From positions 4,402,001 through 4,466,000 of the forward strand of contig NZ_CP024190.1 of assembly GCF_003391395.1 (NCBI RefSeq): a stretch of 64,000 nucleotides of DNA, read 5' to 3'. Shown in pieces: positions 17,410 through 26,307 of this stretch. Origin of the DNA: Mycobacterium marinum. GTDB taxonomy: Bacteria > Actinomycetota > Actinomycetes > Mycobacteriales > Mycobacteriaceae. The position numbers and the translations under genes are program-made. Under the pieces are notes generated by a model that saw only the letters and a program-made list of their open reading frames with translations, searched no databases and had not been told where the DNA came from. Position 1 is the stretch's first letter. Every line of letters begins with the position of its first letter.

Positions 17410-18387
17410 TCAGGCCCGGTCGGCGACCAACTCGGCCACCGTTCTGACCGCGGATTCCAGCGCGTAGTCAGCGTCGGCCGCGGCTCCCTTGACGTCGGCG
17501 TTGAGTTGCGCGACCAACTGCATCGCCGTTGCGACCTTGTCGCGCGACCAGCGCCGCGCTTGTTTCTGGGCCTTTTGCACCCGCCACGGCGGCATGCCCA
17601 GCTGGCTTGCCATGCGGTACGGGTCTCCCGACAACGGCCCCACCCGACCGATCGTGTGTATGGCTTCGGCCAGGGCATCGGCCAGTACCACCAGCGGTTC
17701 TCCGCGCATCATCGCCCAGCGCAGCGCCTCGGTGGCGCCGGCCACGTCGCCGGCCACCGCCTTGTCGGCGATATCAAAACCTTTCACCTCGGCCTTGCCG
17801 CTGTGATAGCGACGGACCGCGACGGCATCAACATCTCCGCCGGTGTCGGCAACCAGCTGTGAGCAGGCCGAGGCCAGTTCGCGGATATCGGATCCGACGG
17901 CATCGAGCAGGGCCGTCACAGTGTCCTCGCCGACCTTGACCCGCAGCGCGCGGAACTCGCCGCGGACAAAGTCGACACGCTCGCTGGCCTTGCTGATCCG
18001 CGCACACGGGTGCACCTGTGCACCCAGCGACTTCAGCTCACCGGCGAGCGCCTTGGCCCGCCCACCGCCGGAATGCACCACCACCAGCACCGTGCCCGGT
18101 GGAATGTCGGCGGCGGTCGAGGCGATCAACGCGACCGCGTCTTTGCCGGCCTCGGCAGCGGCCTCCAAAACGACTATCCGCTCCTCGGCGAACAGCGAGG
18201 GGCTCAGCAGTTCGGCCAGCTCGTAGGTGCTGACGTCGCCCGCGCGCATTCGGTTGACCGGCACGTCGTCGGTGCCCGCAGCCTGGCGTGCCCGCTCACG
18301 CGCTGCCCGCACGATGTCGCCCACCGCCCGCTCGACCAACAATTCCTCATCACCCAGGACCAAGTGCAACGGCGAAATCTCGCTCAC
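17410..18387 (-). CDS. holA: DNA polymerase III delta subunit
   Basis: A 325-residue clamp-loader subunit (Rv2413c). The delta subunit opens the beta sliding clamp and belongs to the AAA+ fold without its own ATPase site. The N-terminus LHLVLGDEELLVERAVGDIV and the clamp-contact region ELLSPSLFAEERIVVLEAAA are characteristic of HolA, followed by ARISKASERVDFVRGEFRAL and the C-terminal collar domain with GFDIADKAVAGDVAGATEAL and QLGMPPWRVQKAQKQARRWS. The start chosen is GTG 18387. It is on the same strand as comEC and comEA and starts 12 nt after the comEC stop, so it is probably cotranscribed with them, as in other mycobacteria. Confidence 0.93.
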   Translation of the reverse strand: MSEISPLHLVLGDEELLVERAVGDIVRAARERARQAAGTDDVPVNRMRAGDVSTYELAELLSPSLFAEERIVVLEAAAEAGKDAVALIASTAADIPPGTVLVVVHSGGGRAKALAGELKSLGAQVHPCARISKASERVDFVRGEFRALRVKVGEDTVTALLDAVGSDIRELASACSQLVADTGGDVDAVAVRRYHSGKAEVKGFDIADKAVAGDVAGATEALRWAMMRGEPLVVLADALAEAIHTIGRVGPLSGDPYRMASQLGMPPWRVQKAQKQARRWSRDKVATAMQLVAQLNADVKGAAADADYALESAVRTVAELVADRA

Positions 18388-18399
18388 CCCCTGATGGTG

Positions 18400-19977
18400 T
18401 CACGAGGGGCCGACCAGGCCCGCCACCGACCACGCCAGCCCACAACCGAGGGTGGCCAGCAGAGCTGAAATCATCGCGAGCCGAAACCACCGAAATCGCC
18501 ACAGCGCCACCACCAACACGGTGACTCCCCCCACAATCAGCACCCCGGCAAGCCCTTCCGGGACGGCCACGGTCGCCCCTGGCACATCGGCGGCCCACCG
18601 CGCCACATGCAACACCCACCACACCTGCGGCCCGGTGAAGCGGATCAGCAGCTGCGCGCCGGCCGGCCACGGGATGACCAGCACGGCCGCCGCACTGCCC
18701 AGCACGGTGATCGGCGCGATCACGGCGGCTACCGCGAGGTTGGCAACCACGGCGACCACACTGAACCGGCCGGAGATCGCGGCGACCAGCGGTGCCGTCA
18801 CCACCTGTGCCGCGGTCGCGACGGCAAGCCCGTCCGCCAGCACTTTGGGCCAGCCCCGCGCCACCAGGCCGTCCGACCACCCCGGAGCGACGACGACCAG
18901 GGCGGCGGTAGCCACCACGGACAACGCGAAACCCACGTCAACGGCCAGGTGCGGCGCCGCGACCAGCAACACGAGCACGGTGGTCGACAGCGCCGGAATC
19001 GCCTGCCGTCGACGCGACGACAACATCGCGGCCAGCGCGATGGATGCCATCAGCGCCGCCCGCAACACACTCGCCGTCGGCTGCACCACGACCACAAACG
19101 CCACCAGCGCGATCCCGGCCAGTGCCACCGCGGCCCGCGGTCCGACCCAACGCGCCGAGAACAGCACCGCACCGCAGACGATGGTGACGTTGGCTCCCGA
19201 CACCGCCGTCAGATGGGTCATCCCCGCTGACCGGAACGCGCGGCCGGTCTCGGTGCCGACCGTCGAGGTGTCACCGAGGACCAAGGCGGGCAGCATCGCG
19301 GCCTGGTCGGCGGGCAGAACGCGCCGTGCCGCCGCGGCAAACCGGCCGCGCACCTGGTGAGCGGCCCGCTGCAACGCACCGGCACGACCAGCCTTGACCG
19401 CACCCGCCGAGTTGAGCACCGCGACCGTGAGATCGTGGCGGGCGGGACCGCTGATGCGGGCCGTGAAGCGCACCGGCCGCCCGACCATCAGCTCTCCCGT
19501 CTCCTCGAACTCGGAGGCACGCGCGAACACCACGACACGACCGGAGATCTCGTCATCACGCAGCCGCTGGATCGTCGCCCGAAACATCAATCGGTCAGAC
19601 CCCAGCGACAAGGCACTTTCACTGGGTGTGACGGTCACCGCGGCTGAGGTTCCGAACGCGGCGCTGATCGGATGGCGCGCCAGGGCCTCGGTCCGCAGCG
19701 CGATCGCCATTCCAAAGCCCGCGCCCACCACCCCGACCGTGACCAAGCCGGCGCTGGCTGCGCACGGCCACCGCTTCGACCGCGGCCGGCGATCGGTGAT
19801 CCACCACAACACCCCGGCCCCGAGCGCGAGCAGCAGGCACCCGGATGCGCACGCGCGACCGACCGGCCAGACGATTCCCGCCGCGGTCACGATCCAGCTG
19901 GTCAGCGCACCCGGAACCAGGCGCACGTCCAGTCGCTCCGCCACGTCGCGGCCGGCGCCGGCCATCCCGCTATGCAC
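18400..19977 (-). CDS. ComEC/Rec2-family membrane protein without the beta-lactamase domain
   Basis: A 525-residue polytopic membrane protein, counterpart of Rv2414c. It has the N-terminal OB-like extracellular segment between early membrane helices (DRLMFRATIQRLRDDEISGR) and the competence core: ALVLGDTSTVGTETGRAFRS, AGMTHLTAVSGANVTIVCGA and QPTASVLRAALMASIALAAM. About 10 membrane helices are visible. ComEC forms the channel for single-stranded DNA uptake in transformable bacteria. The C-terminal metallo-beta-lactamase nuclease domain of full-length ComEC (usually ~750 aa) is missing, as in other mycobacterial copies I know. The start at 19977 lies 5 nt after the comEA stop. Natural competence has not been generally shown in mycobacteria, so the role is open. 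Confidence 0.88.
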   Translation of the reverse strand: MHSGMAGAGRDVAERLDVRLVPGALTSWIVTAAGIVWPVGRACASGCLLLALGAGVLWWITDRRPRSKRWPCAASAGLVTVGVVGAGFGMAIALRTEALARHPISAAFGTSAAVTVTPSESALSLGSDRLMFRATIQRLRDDEISGRVVVFARASEFEETGELMVGRPVRFTARISGPARHDLTVAVLNSAGAVKAGRAGALQRAAHQVRGRFAAAARRVLPADQAAMLPALVLGDTSTVGTETGRAFRSAGMTHLTAVSGANVTIVCGAVLFSARWVGPRAAVALAGIALVAFVVVVQPTASVLRAALMASIALAAMLSSRRRQAIPALSTTVLVLLVAAPHLAVDVGFALSVVATAALVVVAPGWSDGLVARGWPKVLADGLAVATAAQVVTAPLVAAISGRFSVVAVVANLAVAAVIAPITVLGSAAAVLVIPWPAGAQLLIRFTGPQVWWVLHVARWAADVPGATVAVPEGLAGVLIVGGVTVLVVALWRFRWFRLAMISALLATLGCGLAWSVAGLVGPS

Positions 19978-19982
19978 CGGCG

Positions 19983-20858
19983 TCAGACGCGAACCAGGGA
20001 CCGCAGCTTCTGCAGTCGCGCCGGGCCGATGCCGTCAACTTCAGCAAGCTGGTCCACGCTGGTGAACTTGCCGTTTGCCGCTCGCCACGACACGATCGCA
20101 GCGGCGGTGACCGGCCCCACCCCGGGCAGCGAATCCAGTTGTTCCACCGTCGCGGTGTTGAGGTCGAGGACCTCGGCCGGATTGGGGCCCGGGCCCCTCG
20201 TGCCCGACGTCGCCGCCGGCGCTGGGCTTGGTGTGGCGGCGCCGATCGAGCTGCCGAATCTTTTGGGCTGCCCCGCGACGGGTGCGAGCCCCACCACAAT
20301 CTGTTCGCCATCGGCCAGCTGACGGGCCATGTTGAGGCCGATGGTGTCCGCACCGACCAGCGCGCCGCCGGCGGCCTGCAACGCATCGGCTACCCGGGCG
20401 CCCGGTGCCAGCGTGAACAGTCCCGGCGTGTGGACCAGGCCAACGACACTGACCACCACCGGCCGATCCGGGCCGGCAGCCGCGGCGGGACTTGCCGAGG
20501 ATCCAGGGCTGGCTCCCGAGCTCTCCGAAACATGTTCCACCGCGGGTAATTTCGCCGACATCACCGGCGCAGGGCGATCGTGCAGCAACGTGAAAGCGGT
20601 GACCAGCACCGCAAGCGCGGCGACGACGGCCAACGCGATGGCACCGGCACGCCCGGGGTCGGCGCGCACCCTGCTCAGCAAGCCGCTGCCATCCCCTGCC
20701 TCCGGCAGCCAGCGCGGGAGCAGCGAGTTCGGGTCGTCATCGCGATCGTCGTGCGGATCCGCACCGGATTCGGCGGCACCGGAATCGGCGTGCAATCGGA
20801 GGTCGGGGGCGGTGCTGAGCCGTCGCTGCAGTCGCTCGGCGGGAAGCTCTGTTCGCAT
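19983..20858 (-). CDS. ComEA-like DNA-binding membrane protein
   Basis: A 291-residue protein from ATG 20858 (MRTELPAERLQRRLSTAPDL), counterpart of Rv2415c. The domains in order are a cytosolic acidic head rich in Asp (DSGAAESGADPHDDRDDD), one membrane helix (GAIALAVVAALAVLVTAFTL), a Ser/Ala/Pro linker, an SLBB-type domain (VVSVVGLVHTPGLFTLAPGA, then VADALQAAGGALVGADTIGL) and a C-terminal pair of helix-hairpin-helix motifs (LDLNTATVEQLDSLPGVGPV, EVDGIGPARLQKLRSLVRV) that bind DNA backbone. In competence systems ComEA receives DNA outside the membrane and passes it to ComEC. Gene order comEA-comEC-holA supports the pair acting together. The frame is open further upstream, but that part overlaps the divergent dehydrogenase. 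Confidence 0.9.
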   Translation of the reverse strand: MRTELPAERLQRRLSTAPDLRLHADSGAAESGADPHDDRDDDPNSLLPRWLPEAGDGSGLLSRVRADPGRAGAIALAVVAALAVLVTAFTLLHDRPAPVMSAKLPAVEHVSESSGASPGSSASPAAAAGPDRPVVVSVVGLVHTPGLFTLAPGARVADALQAAGGALVGADTIGLNMARQLADGEQIVVGLAPVAGQPKRFGSSIGAATPSPAPAATSGTRGPGPNPAEVLDLNTATVEQLDSLPGVGPVTAAAIVSWRAANGKFTSVDQLAEVDGIGPARLQKLRSLVRV

Positions 20859-21113
20859 GGGCCGACGGTAAATGCGCCGACCGCCACACCAACTCGAAGC
20901 GACGGCGCCAAGCCGGGTGCTTGTGGATGAACCCGACACTGTGCACCAGGCAGGTGCAGCAGGACCGGCCCAACACCGGTGTCGAGGGCACCCGATTAAC
21001 AGGTGGGCCCGCGATGCGCCTAACGTGCAAGGCAGGACTGCCGGTTTCCGGCACGCGCAGTCCCTGCGCGGGAAGCAAACCCAACGGTGGTCACCTGAAA
21101 CAGGAGGCTGCCG

Positions 21114-22280
21114 ATGAAGCTGGCTCTCACCCCCGACGAAGCCGCCTTCCGCGACGAGCTTCGCACCTTCTACACCACCCAGATACCCGAAGACCTGCGC
21201 GAGCTGGTGCGCCAAGGCCAGTCGCCGAGCCGCGACGAGATCGTCACGTGCCACAAGATCCTCAACGATCACGGGCTGGCGGTGCCGAACTGGCCGGTGG
21301 AATGGGGCGGTAAGGACTGGACACCGACTCAGCACCAGATCTGGGCCGACGAGATGCAGCTGGCCAGCGTCCCGGAGCCGTTGAACTTCAACACCAAGAT
21401 GGTCGGTCCGGTGATCGCCGAATTCGGATCCCAGGAGATCAAGCAGCGCTTCCTGCCGCCGACGGCCAGCCTCGACATCTGGTGGTGTCAAGGCTTCTCC
21501 GAACCTGAGGCCGGTTCGGATCTCGCATCACTGCGCACCACAGCCGTGCGCGATGGCGACAGCTACGTCGTCAATGGCCAGAAGACATGGACGACGCTGG
21601 GCCAGTATGCCGACTGGATTTTCTGCCTGGTGCGCACCGACCCCCAGGCGCCCAAGCGGCAAGCCGGCATTTCGTTTCTGCTCATCGACATGGCCACCCC
21701 CGGCATCACGCTGCGGCCGATCAAGACCATCGATGGTGGTCACGAAGTCAACGAGGTGTTTTTCTCCGACGTTCGAGTACCGGCCGATCAACTCGTCGGC
21801 CAGGAGAACCAGGGCTGGACCTACGCGAAGTTCCTGCTGGGCAACGAGCGCACCGGGATCGCCGGGGTGGGCCGCACCAAGGTGCGCCTGGCCGAGGTGA
21901 AAAAGCACGCCGCCGACAACGGCCTGCTCGACGATCCACTGTTCGCGGCGCGCCTTGCTGAAGCCGAAAACGAGCTGCTGGCATTGGAACTCACCCAAGC
22001 TCGGGTGGTTACCGACTCGGCAGACGGTAAGCCCAACCCGGCGTCGTCGGTACTCAAGTTGCGCGGCAGCCAATTGCAGCAGGTCGCCACCGAATTGCTC
22101 GTCGAGGTAGCCGGGCCCGACGCGCTACCGGTGGGCGGTGCCCAGGCGGCAGGGATCGCGTCACCGCAGTGGGCCCAGAGCAGCGCCCCGCGCTACCTGA
22201 ACTACCGCAAGACATCGATTTACGGCGGCAGCAACGAAGTGCAGCGCAACATCATCGCGTCCACCATCTTGGGATTGTGA
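21114..22280 (+). CDS. Acyl-CoA dehydrogenase, subunit 1 of an apparent pair
   Basis: A 388-residue flavoenzyme. The ATG at 21114 follows AGGAGG closely. Typical features are WWCQGFSEPEAGSDLASLRT (FAD and acyl-CoA contacts), GQKTWTTLGQYADWIFCLVR, the beta-domain, GNERTGIAGVGRTKVRLAEV and the C-terminal YGGSNEVQRNIIASTILGL. At the place of the canonical catalytic Glu (YEGT in medium-chain enzymes) this protein has Gly (YGGS), as in many actinobacterial ACADs of the FadE26/FadE28 type, where the base is elsewhere or the active site lies in one subunit of a heteromer. It is followed 7 nt later by a second, divergent ACAD, the arrangement of alpha2beta2 enzymes that oxidise steroid or branched side chains. 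The pair is inserted between comEA and eis relative to H37Rv as I recall it. Confidence 0.88.
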   Translation: MKLALTPDEAAFRDELRTFYTTQIPEDLRELVRQGQSPSRDEIVTCHKILNDHGLAVPNWPVEWGGKDWTPTQHQIWADEMQLASVPEPLNFNTKMVGPVIAEFGSQEIKQRFLPPTASLDIWWCQGFSEPEAGSDLASLRTTAVRDGDSYVVNGQKTWTTLGQYADWIFCLVRTDPQAPKRQAGISFLLIDMATPGITLRPIKTIDGGHEVNEVFFSDVRVPADQLVGQENQGWTYAKFLLGNERTGIAGVGRTKVRLAEVKKHAADNGLLDDPLFAARLAEAENELLALELTQARVVTDSADGKPNPASSVLKLRGSQLQQVATELLVEVAGPDALPVGGAQAAGIASPQWAQSSAPRYLNYRKTSIYGGSNEVQRNIIASTILGL

Positions 22281-22287
22281 GGCAGTC

Positions 22288-23406
22288 ATGGACTTTCAGT
22301 ACAGCGACGAGCAAACGCTGCTCCGCGACACCACCCGTGATCTGTTGTCTCGCAGCTATGACGCGGAGAGCCGCAACAAGATCATCGACACCGATCTCGG
22401 CTGGAGCCGCGACGTTTGGAGTCACCTGGCCGACACCGGGATCTTGGGGCTCGGATTCGAGCCGGCCGAGGCCGGCCAGATCGAGATCATGCTGGTGATG
22501 ACCGAAGTCGGTCGCCGGCTGGCCCCGGAACCCATCGTGCACGCCGCGCTGGCACCCGGCGCGATCATCGCCGAGTTGGGCAACGACGCACAGCTGCAGC
22601 TACTCGACGAAGTCGCCGCCGGACAGCGACTGCTGGCGTTCGCACACCTGGAACCGGGCCAGCGCAGCCCGGCGGCCACCGTGTCGACTCGTGCTGTGCG
22701 GCAAGGTGATTCATGGCACCTGAGCGGAACGAAGAATCCGGTCCTGGCTGGTGACTGCGCCGACACACTGGTGGTCAGCGCCGCCCTGCCCGATGGTGGG
22801 GTCGGGTTGTTCCTGGTGGATGCCGGCCCCGAGGGCGGTGGGGTCGACAAGCACCCGTACCCGACGTTCGACAGCCAGCGCGGTGCGCAGATCGACCTGG
22901 ACCAGGCGCCCGCGGCACCGCTGGGCGACGCCGTCGACGCGTCAGCCGCCATTCGCAACGCCATCATCCGGATCCAGTCGGCGATGTGCGCCGAAGCGGT
23001 CGGTGCGATGGAAGAAGCCCTTCGCCTGACCACCGATTACCTCAAGACGCGCAAGCAGTTCGGCGTCACACTGAACAAGTTCCAGGCGCTCACCCAGCGT
23101 GCGGCCGACATGTACGTGTCGCTGGAGCTGGCCCGCAGCATGAACTTCTACGCCGCGATGTCCATTGCCGACGGCAACCTCGACCCGCTGATCGCCTCCC
23201 GGTCCAAGCTTCAGATTGGCCGGTCGGGCCGCCACATCGCGCAAGAGTCGATCCAGCTGCACGGCGGCATCGGGGTGACCGCGGAGTATCCGGTGGGCCA
23301 CTACGCGGCCCGGCTCACCGCGATCGACCACACCCTGGGTTCCACCCAGGATCAGCTTCGGGTTCTCATCGATCACATCGCCGACTACGACCTGGTCAGG
23401 CTCTAA
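22288..23406 (+). CDS. Acyl-CoA dehydrogenase, subunit 2 of an apparent pair
   Basis: A 372-residue ACAD-fold protein only distantly related to its upstream partner. The N-terminal helical domain opens MDFQYSDEQTLLRDTTRDLL. The middle has weak FAD-binding features (AFAHLEPGQRSPAATVSTRA where SEPxAGSD is normal, then GTKNPVLAGDCADTLVVSAA). The C-terminal domain has DYLKTRKQFGVTLNKFQALT (the R-Q-F-G FAD-pyrophosphate motif) and SIQLHGGIGVTAEYPVGHYA. Such degenerate second subunits usually supply half of the FAD site in heterotetrameric ACADs. The start ATG at 22288 is 7 nt after the previous stop, so translation is coupled. The substrate is not evident, and no hydratase, thiolase or CoA ligase lies beside it. 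Confidence 0.87.
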   Translation: MDFQYSDEQTLLRDTTRDLLSRSYDAESRNKIIDTDLGWSRDVWSHLADTGILGLGFEPAEAGQIEIMLVMTEVGRRLAPEPIVHAALAPGAIIAELGNDAQLQLLDEVAAGQRLLAFAHLEPGQRSPAATVSTRAVRQGDSWHLSGTKNPVLAGDCADTLVVSAALPDGGVGLFLVDAGPEGGGVDKHPYPTFDSQRGAQIDLDQAPAAPLGDAVDASAAIRNAIIRIQSAMCAEAVGAMEEALRLTTDYLKTRKQFGVTLNKFQALTQRAADMYVSLELARSMNFYAAMSIADGNLDPLIASRSKLQIGRSGRHIAQESIQLHGGIGVTAEYPVGHYAARLTAIDHTLGSTQDQLRVLIDHIADYDLVRL

Positions 23407-23510
23407 CTCCGAGCCGCCGATCGCCTGCCCGCGGCGCCCAGCCCGGCGGCGATCCGCGGAACCGTTTGACCGGCACCCGATCGGGACGCCCGGCGCGCAA
23501 ACACCCGCCC

Positions 23511-23537
23511 GTGGTCACAACCATTGGTTGTAACCAC
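23511..23537. promoter_or_regulatory. Near-perfect inverted repeat upstream of the FAD oxidoreductase (candidate operator)
   Basis: GTGGTCACAACC (23511-23522), spacer ATT, then GGTTGTAACCAC (23526-23537). The arms match at 11 of 12 positions. It lies about 105 nt after the dehydrogenase operon and 125 nt before the oxidoreductase ATG. The length and symmetry suit a TetR- or GntR-type dimer. As a terminator it would be less GC-rich than usual here. No regulator gene is adjacent. Confidence 0.5.
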
Positions 23538-23661
23538 TCAAAGAAGTGCCCTCTGCCCACGAGCGGCTGCCGCCGAAATACTAGAAATGTCGGCGCGTCA
23601 ACGTGCGCCGGCAAGACGACACAAACCGACAAACGTATGCGAACAAGCCTCAAGAGGAGAC

Positions 23662-24762
23662 ATGACTCACTACACGTGGACCGTCATCGGAGCCGGACCC
23701 GCAGGGATCGCCAGTGTTGGCAGACTGCTCGACCACGGCGTGCGGCCCAATGAAATCGCTTGGATAGATCCGCATTTCGCGGCAGGAGACCTGGGCGAAA
23801 AGTGGGGTGCCGTCCCGAGCAACACCCAAGTATCACTGTTCCTGGACTACTTCAACGCCTCACCCGCGTTCGACTTCGCCGCGGCACCGCATTTCGACCT
23901 GCACGACATCGACCCCCAGCACACCTGCCAACTAGGCGTAGTCGCCGGGCCGTTGCGTTGGGTCACCGAGCACCTGCGGGCCAAGGTGGCAGCATTTCAA
24001 AGCACTGCAACCGAACTCTCACTGCGCAACCAGCATTGGCAGATCACCACACTCGACGGTGAAATCTCTTCCAAGAACGTCATTCTGGCGGTTGGCTCGA
24101 CACCCAAGAAGCTGACCTACCCCGAGCTGAAAGAGATACCGGTCGAAGTTGCCCTCAACCCTGAGAAGCTGGCGCAGCAACAACTGGACGGGGCAACCGT
24201 TGCCGTATTCGGCTCGTCCCACTCGACGATGATCGCATTGCCGAACCTGCTCGAACATCCCGTGCACAAGGTGATCAACTTCTACCGCAGCCCGCACAGA
24301 TACGCTGTCCCCTTCCAGGATTGGACCCTCTTCGACGACACCGGCCTCAAAGGCGACGCGGCTCGGTGGGCGCGGGAGAACATCGACGGGCGCCATCCCG
24401 AACGGCTGCACAGGTGTTTGGTCGACGGCCCGGAATTCGCCAGACTGCTTCGCGAATGCGACCAGGCCGTCTACACCGTCGGGTTCGAACGCAGGCACCT
24501 TCCCCTGACCCCGCAGTGGGGACCGCTGGAGCACGACGGCGCCAACGGGATTCTCGCGCCCGGGTTGTTCGGGATCGGCATTGCGTTCCCCGAGTACCGC
24601 ACCGATCCGCTGGGATTCGGCGAGTACCGGGTGGGAATGGCCAAGTTCATGCAACGCCTCAACAGTGTCCTGCCGCTGTGGCTGCAGTACGGCGGATCGC
24701 CGACCCAGTCGGCGGCTCTTTGCCCGGACGGCGTCGGGCTGCTCGCGGGCGCAACCGCCTAG
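23662..24762 (+). CDS. FAD/NAD(P)-dependent oxidoreductase, monooxygenase-like
   Basis: A 366-residue flavoprotein. The ATG at 23662 follows a strong ribosome site (AAGAGGAGAC). The N-terminal FAD fold reads YTWTVIGAGPAGIASVGRLL with the acidic ribose-binding end of strand 2 in IAWIDPHF. A second nucleotide fold sits in the middle (GATVAVFGSSHSTMIALPNL), as in NAD(P)H-binding flavoprotein monooxygenases and Lys/Orn N-hydroxylases. The FAD-closing region is FGIGIAFPEYRTDPLGFGEY. The sequence AAGDLGEKWGAVPSNTQVSL recalls the substrate side of that group. I do not recognise a precise family or substrate. It stands alone, preceded by an inverted repeat that may be its operator, in a region absent from H37Rv at this locus as I recall it. 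Confidence 0.8.
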   Translation: MTHYTWTVIGAGPAGIASVGRLLDHGVRPNEIAWIDPHFAAGDLGEKWGAVPSNTQVSLFLDYFNASPAFDFAAAPHFDLHDIDPQHTCQLGVVAGPLRWVTEHLRAKVAAFQSTATELSLRNQHWQITTLDGEISSKNVILAVGSTPKKLTYPELKEIPVEVALNPEKLAQQQLDGATVAVFGSSHSTMIALPNLLEHPVHKVINFYRSPHRYAVPFQDWTLFDDTGLKGDAARWARENIDGRHPERLHRCLVDGPEFARLLRECDQAVYTVGFERRHLPLTPQWGPLEHDGANGILAPGLFGIGIAFPEYRTDPLGFGEYRVGMAKFMQRLNSVLPLWLQYGGSPTQSAALCPDGVGLLAGATA

Positions 24763-24984
24763 GGAGCCAGCGCACACGGCTACCTCGAGCTGGGGTCAGC
24801 CCGCGGCGAGGCCGTCTCCCGCCCCGCGCCCGGATGCCGCTATGGCGACCGGGTGCGGGGCGGGCCGGCAGCACCGAAGGACCCCAGACGTTGCCGCTGG
24901 CGGGGCCCGTGCACAACCCCAACGGTCCGCGTCCGGCGGGTGGCAGCGGCGGTGCCGCGCGGCCACCGGGCAGCGCGGCGGAAC

Positions 24985-26178
24985 CTAGAACTCGAAAGCC
25001 GTCTCGGCGGGGACCTCGCTGGAAAACGCCGCATCGAGCCGGGCAATCACGCCAGCACCCTTGGCCTGCAACCGGTTGGCCGCGGCCAGTGTGGACGCGC
25101 GGTGGACACCCAGGTAGAGACTGCCCAGCACGTCGCGATCCATCTCGACATCCGCCGGTGCGTCGGTCGGGGTGCAGGCCGCGCGTCCGTCACGGATCTG
25201 CAGCGCGAACCGGCCACCGCCGGTGATGGCGATCACCGTGGTGAGGTCGCCGAAATAGGCGCGGGCCTCGAGGGCGGGCGCAACGTCCATGATGCGCAGC
25301 CACAGGCCGTCTTGCCGCCAGGTCGTGCGGGCCAGTCGGGTGTTGGTGAGCAGGAACGGCATCGGCTCAGCCGGATGGCTGACGATGCTGATCCGCTCCA
25401 TCGAGTCCAGCCCGAGCAGTGTTCGCCACAGGGCTGCCCGCGCTTCCGGGGTCACAGCGCGCAGCTCGTCGACGCGGGTCAGCTTGGGGTCGGACCTGTC
25501 CGCCCGGTAGAGCGCGTAGCCGTCGGCATGCAGCAGCGCAAACGATTCGCGCTCGCCCCCGGGCGAGGCTTTGCATTCGGCCATCAGCTGGTCCCAGAAC
25601 ACCGGCGGGCGCACCAGGCCGCCTGGCACGCGTTGGCGCCAGCGCTCGTAGATCGCTTCGAACTCAGCGCGATGGCGCGCGGGGCTGACCAACCTGACCG
25701 GCCCTCCGTCGGGCACCGCGGCGTGCAGTCGGGCGAAGCGTCTGTCGACGGTCAGCTCCTGCAGAATCGTCGCCGGGCCGTAGCCGAATCGGCCGTAGAT
25801 GCCGCCCTCGCTGGCATGGAGCGCGGCCATGGCATACCCGGAATCGGCCATCCGCCGGTGCAGTTCGCCGCACATCGCGCGCAGCAGCCCGCGCCGGCGG
25901 TGCGTTGGCGCGACGGCGACAAAGCTCATGCCGGCGGTGGAAAGCATGTTGCCGCCGGGCACCGTCAGCTGCAGATCAATGAACAGCGCCATCCCGACGA
26001 CATCACGGCCGTGACGGGCCACCACCGCCCCATCGGCAGGTATCAGCCCCCGCCAGGCGTCGGCCGACTCCGCACCGATGAAATCGGTGAAACTTGCCGC
26101 GGCCAAAAGGTACATCCCGGCCCAGTCGTCCTCGGCCGGAGTAGTCAATGTCACCGATGCGGGCAGTACTGCAGTCAC
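24985..26178 (-). CDS. eis: Enhanced intracellular survival protein, aminoglycoside/polyamine N-acetyltransferase
   Basis: The counterpart of Rv2416c. Eis acetylates several amines of aminoglycosides and host or bacterial substrates with acetyl-CoA and forms hexamers. The N-terminal GNAT domain has MSFVAVAPTHRRRGLLRAMC (acetyl-CoA pyrophosphate loop) and HASEGGIYGRFGYGPATIL (catalytic Tyr region). A second, pseudo-GNAT domain and an SCP2-like C-terminal domain follow (MDRDVLGSLYLGVHRASTLA). The C-terminus is AETAFEF, so the terminal Phe carboxylate used in catalysis is kept. The start is uncertain: GTG 26178 (397 aa) is taken here, while GTG 26154 would align better with the H37Rv N-terminus (389 aa). 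The frame remains open upstream, but that is the antisense of the DapB-like gene. It is divergent from that gene with about 130 nt between. Confidence 0.93.
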   Translation of the reverse strand: MTAVLPASVTLTTPAEDDWAGMYLLAAASFTDFIGAESADAWRGLIPADGAVVARHGRDVVGMALFIDLQLTVPGGNMLSTAGMSFVAVAPTHRRRGLLRAMCGELHRRMADSGYAMAALHASEGGIYGRFGYGPATILQELTVDRRFARLHAAVPDGGPVRLVSPARHRAEFEAIYERWRQRVPGGLVRPPVFWDQLMAECKASPGGERESFALLHADGYALYRADRSDPKLTRVDELRAVTPEARAALWRTLLGLDSMERISIVSHPAEPMPFLLTNTRLARTTWRQDGLWLRIMDVAPALEARAYFGDLTTVIAITGGGRFALQIRDGRAACTPTDAPADVEMDRDVLGSLYLGVHRASTLAAANRLQAKGAGVIARLDAAFSSEVPAETAFEF

Positions 26179-26307
26179 GGGCTCCGACTCTGGCACACGG
26201 CGACGCCGGCCCGCATCCCATTTACCGGCTCCGCCCGGGAGGCAGTCCGAGCCCACCAAAGCTCGGTGCACATAATGGGTCCAATCGCAACGGCAAAGGA
26301 GCCTTCG

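Noticed and set aside
20859..21491. N-terminal extension of the comEA frame
   Set aside because: It overlaps the divergent acyl-CoA dehydrogenase and shows no domain. ATG 20858 gives the normal ComEA start.
24853..26307. 485-codon N-terminal extension of the DapB-like dehydrogenase
   Set aside because: It lies opposite eis and has no similarity to the family. The ATG at 26308 has a good ribosome site.
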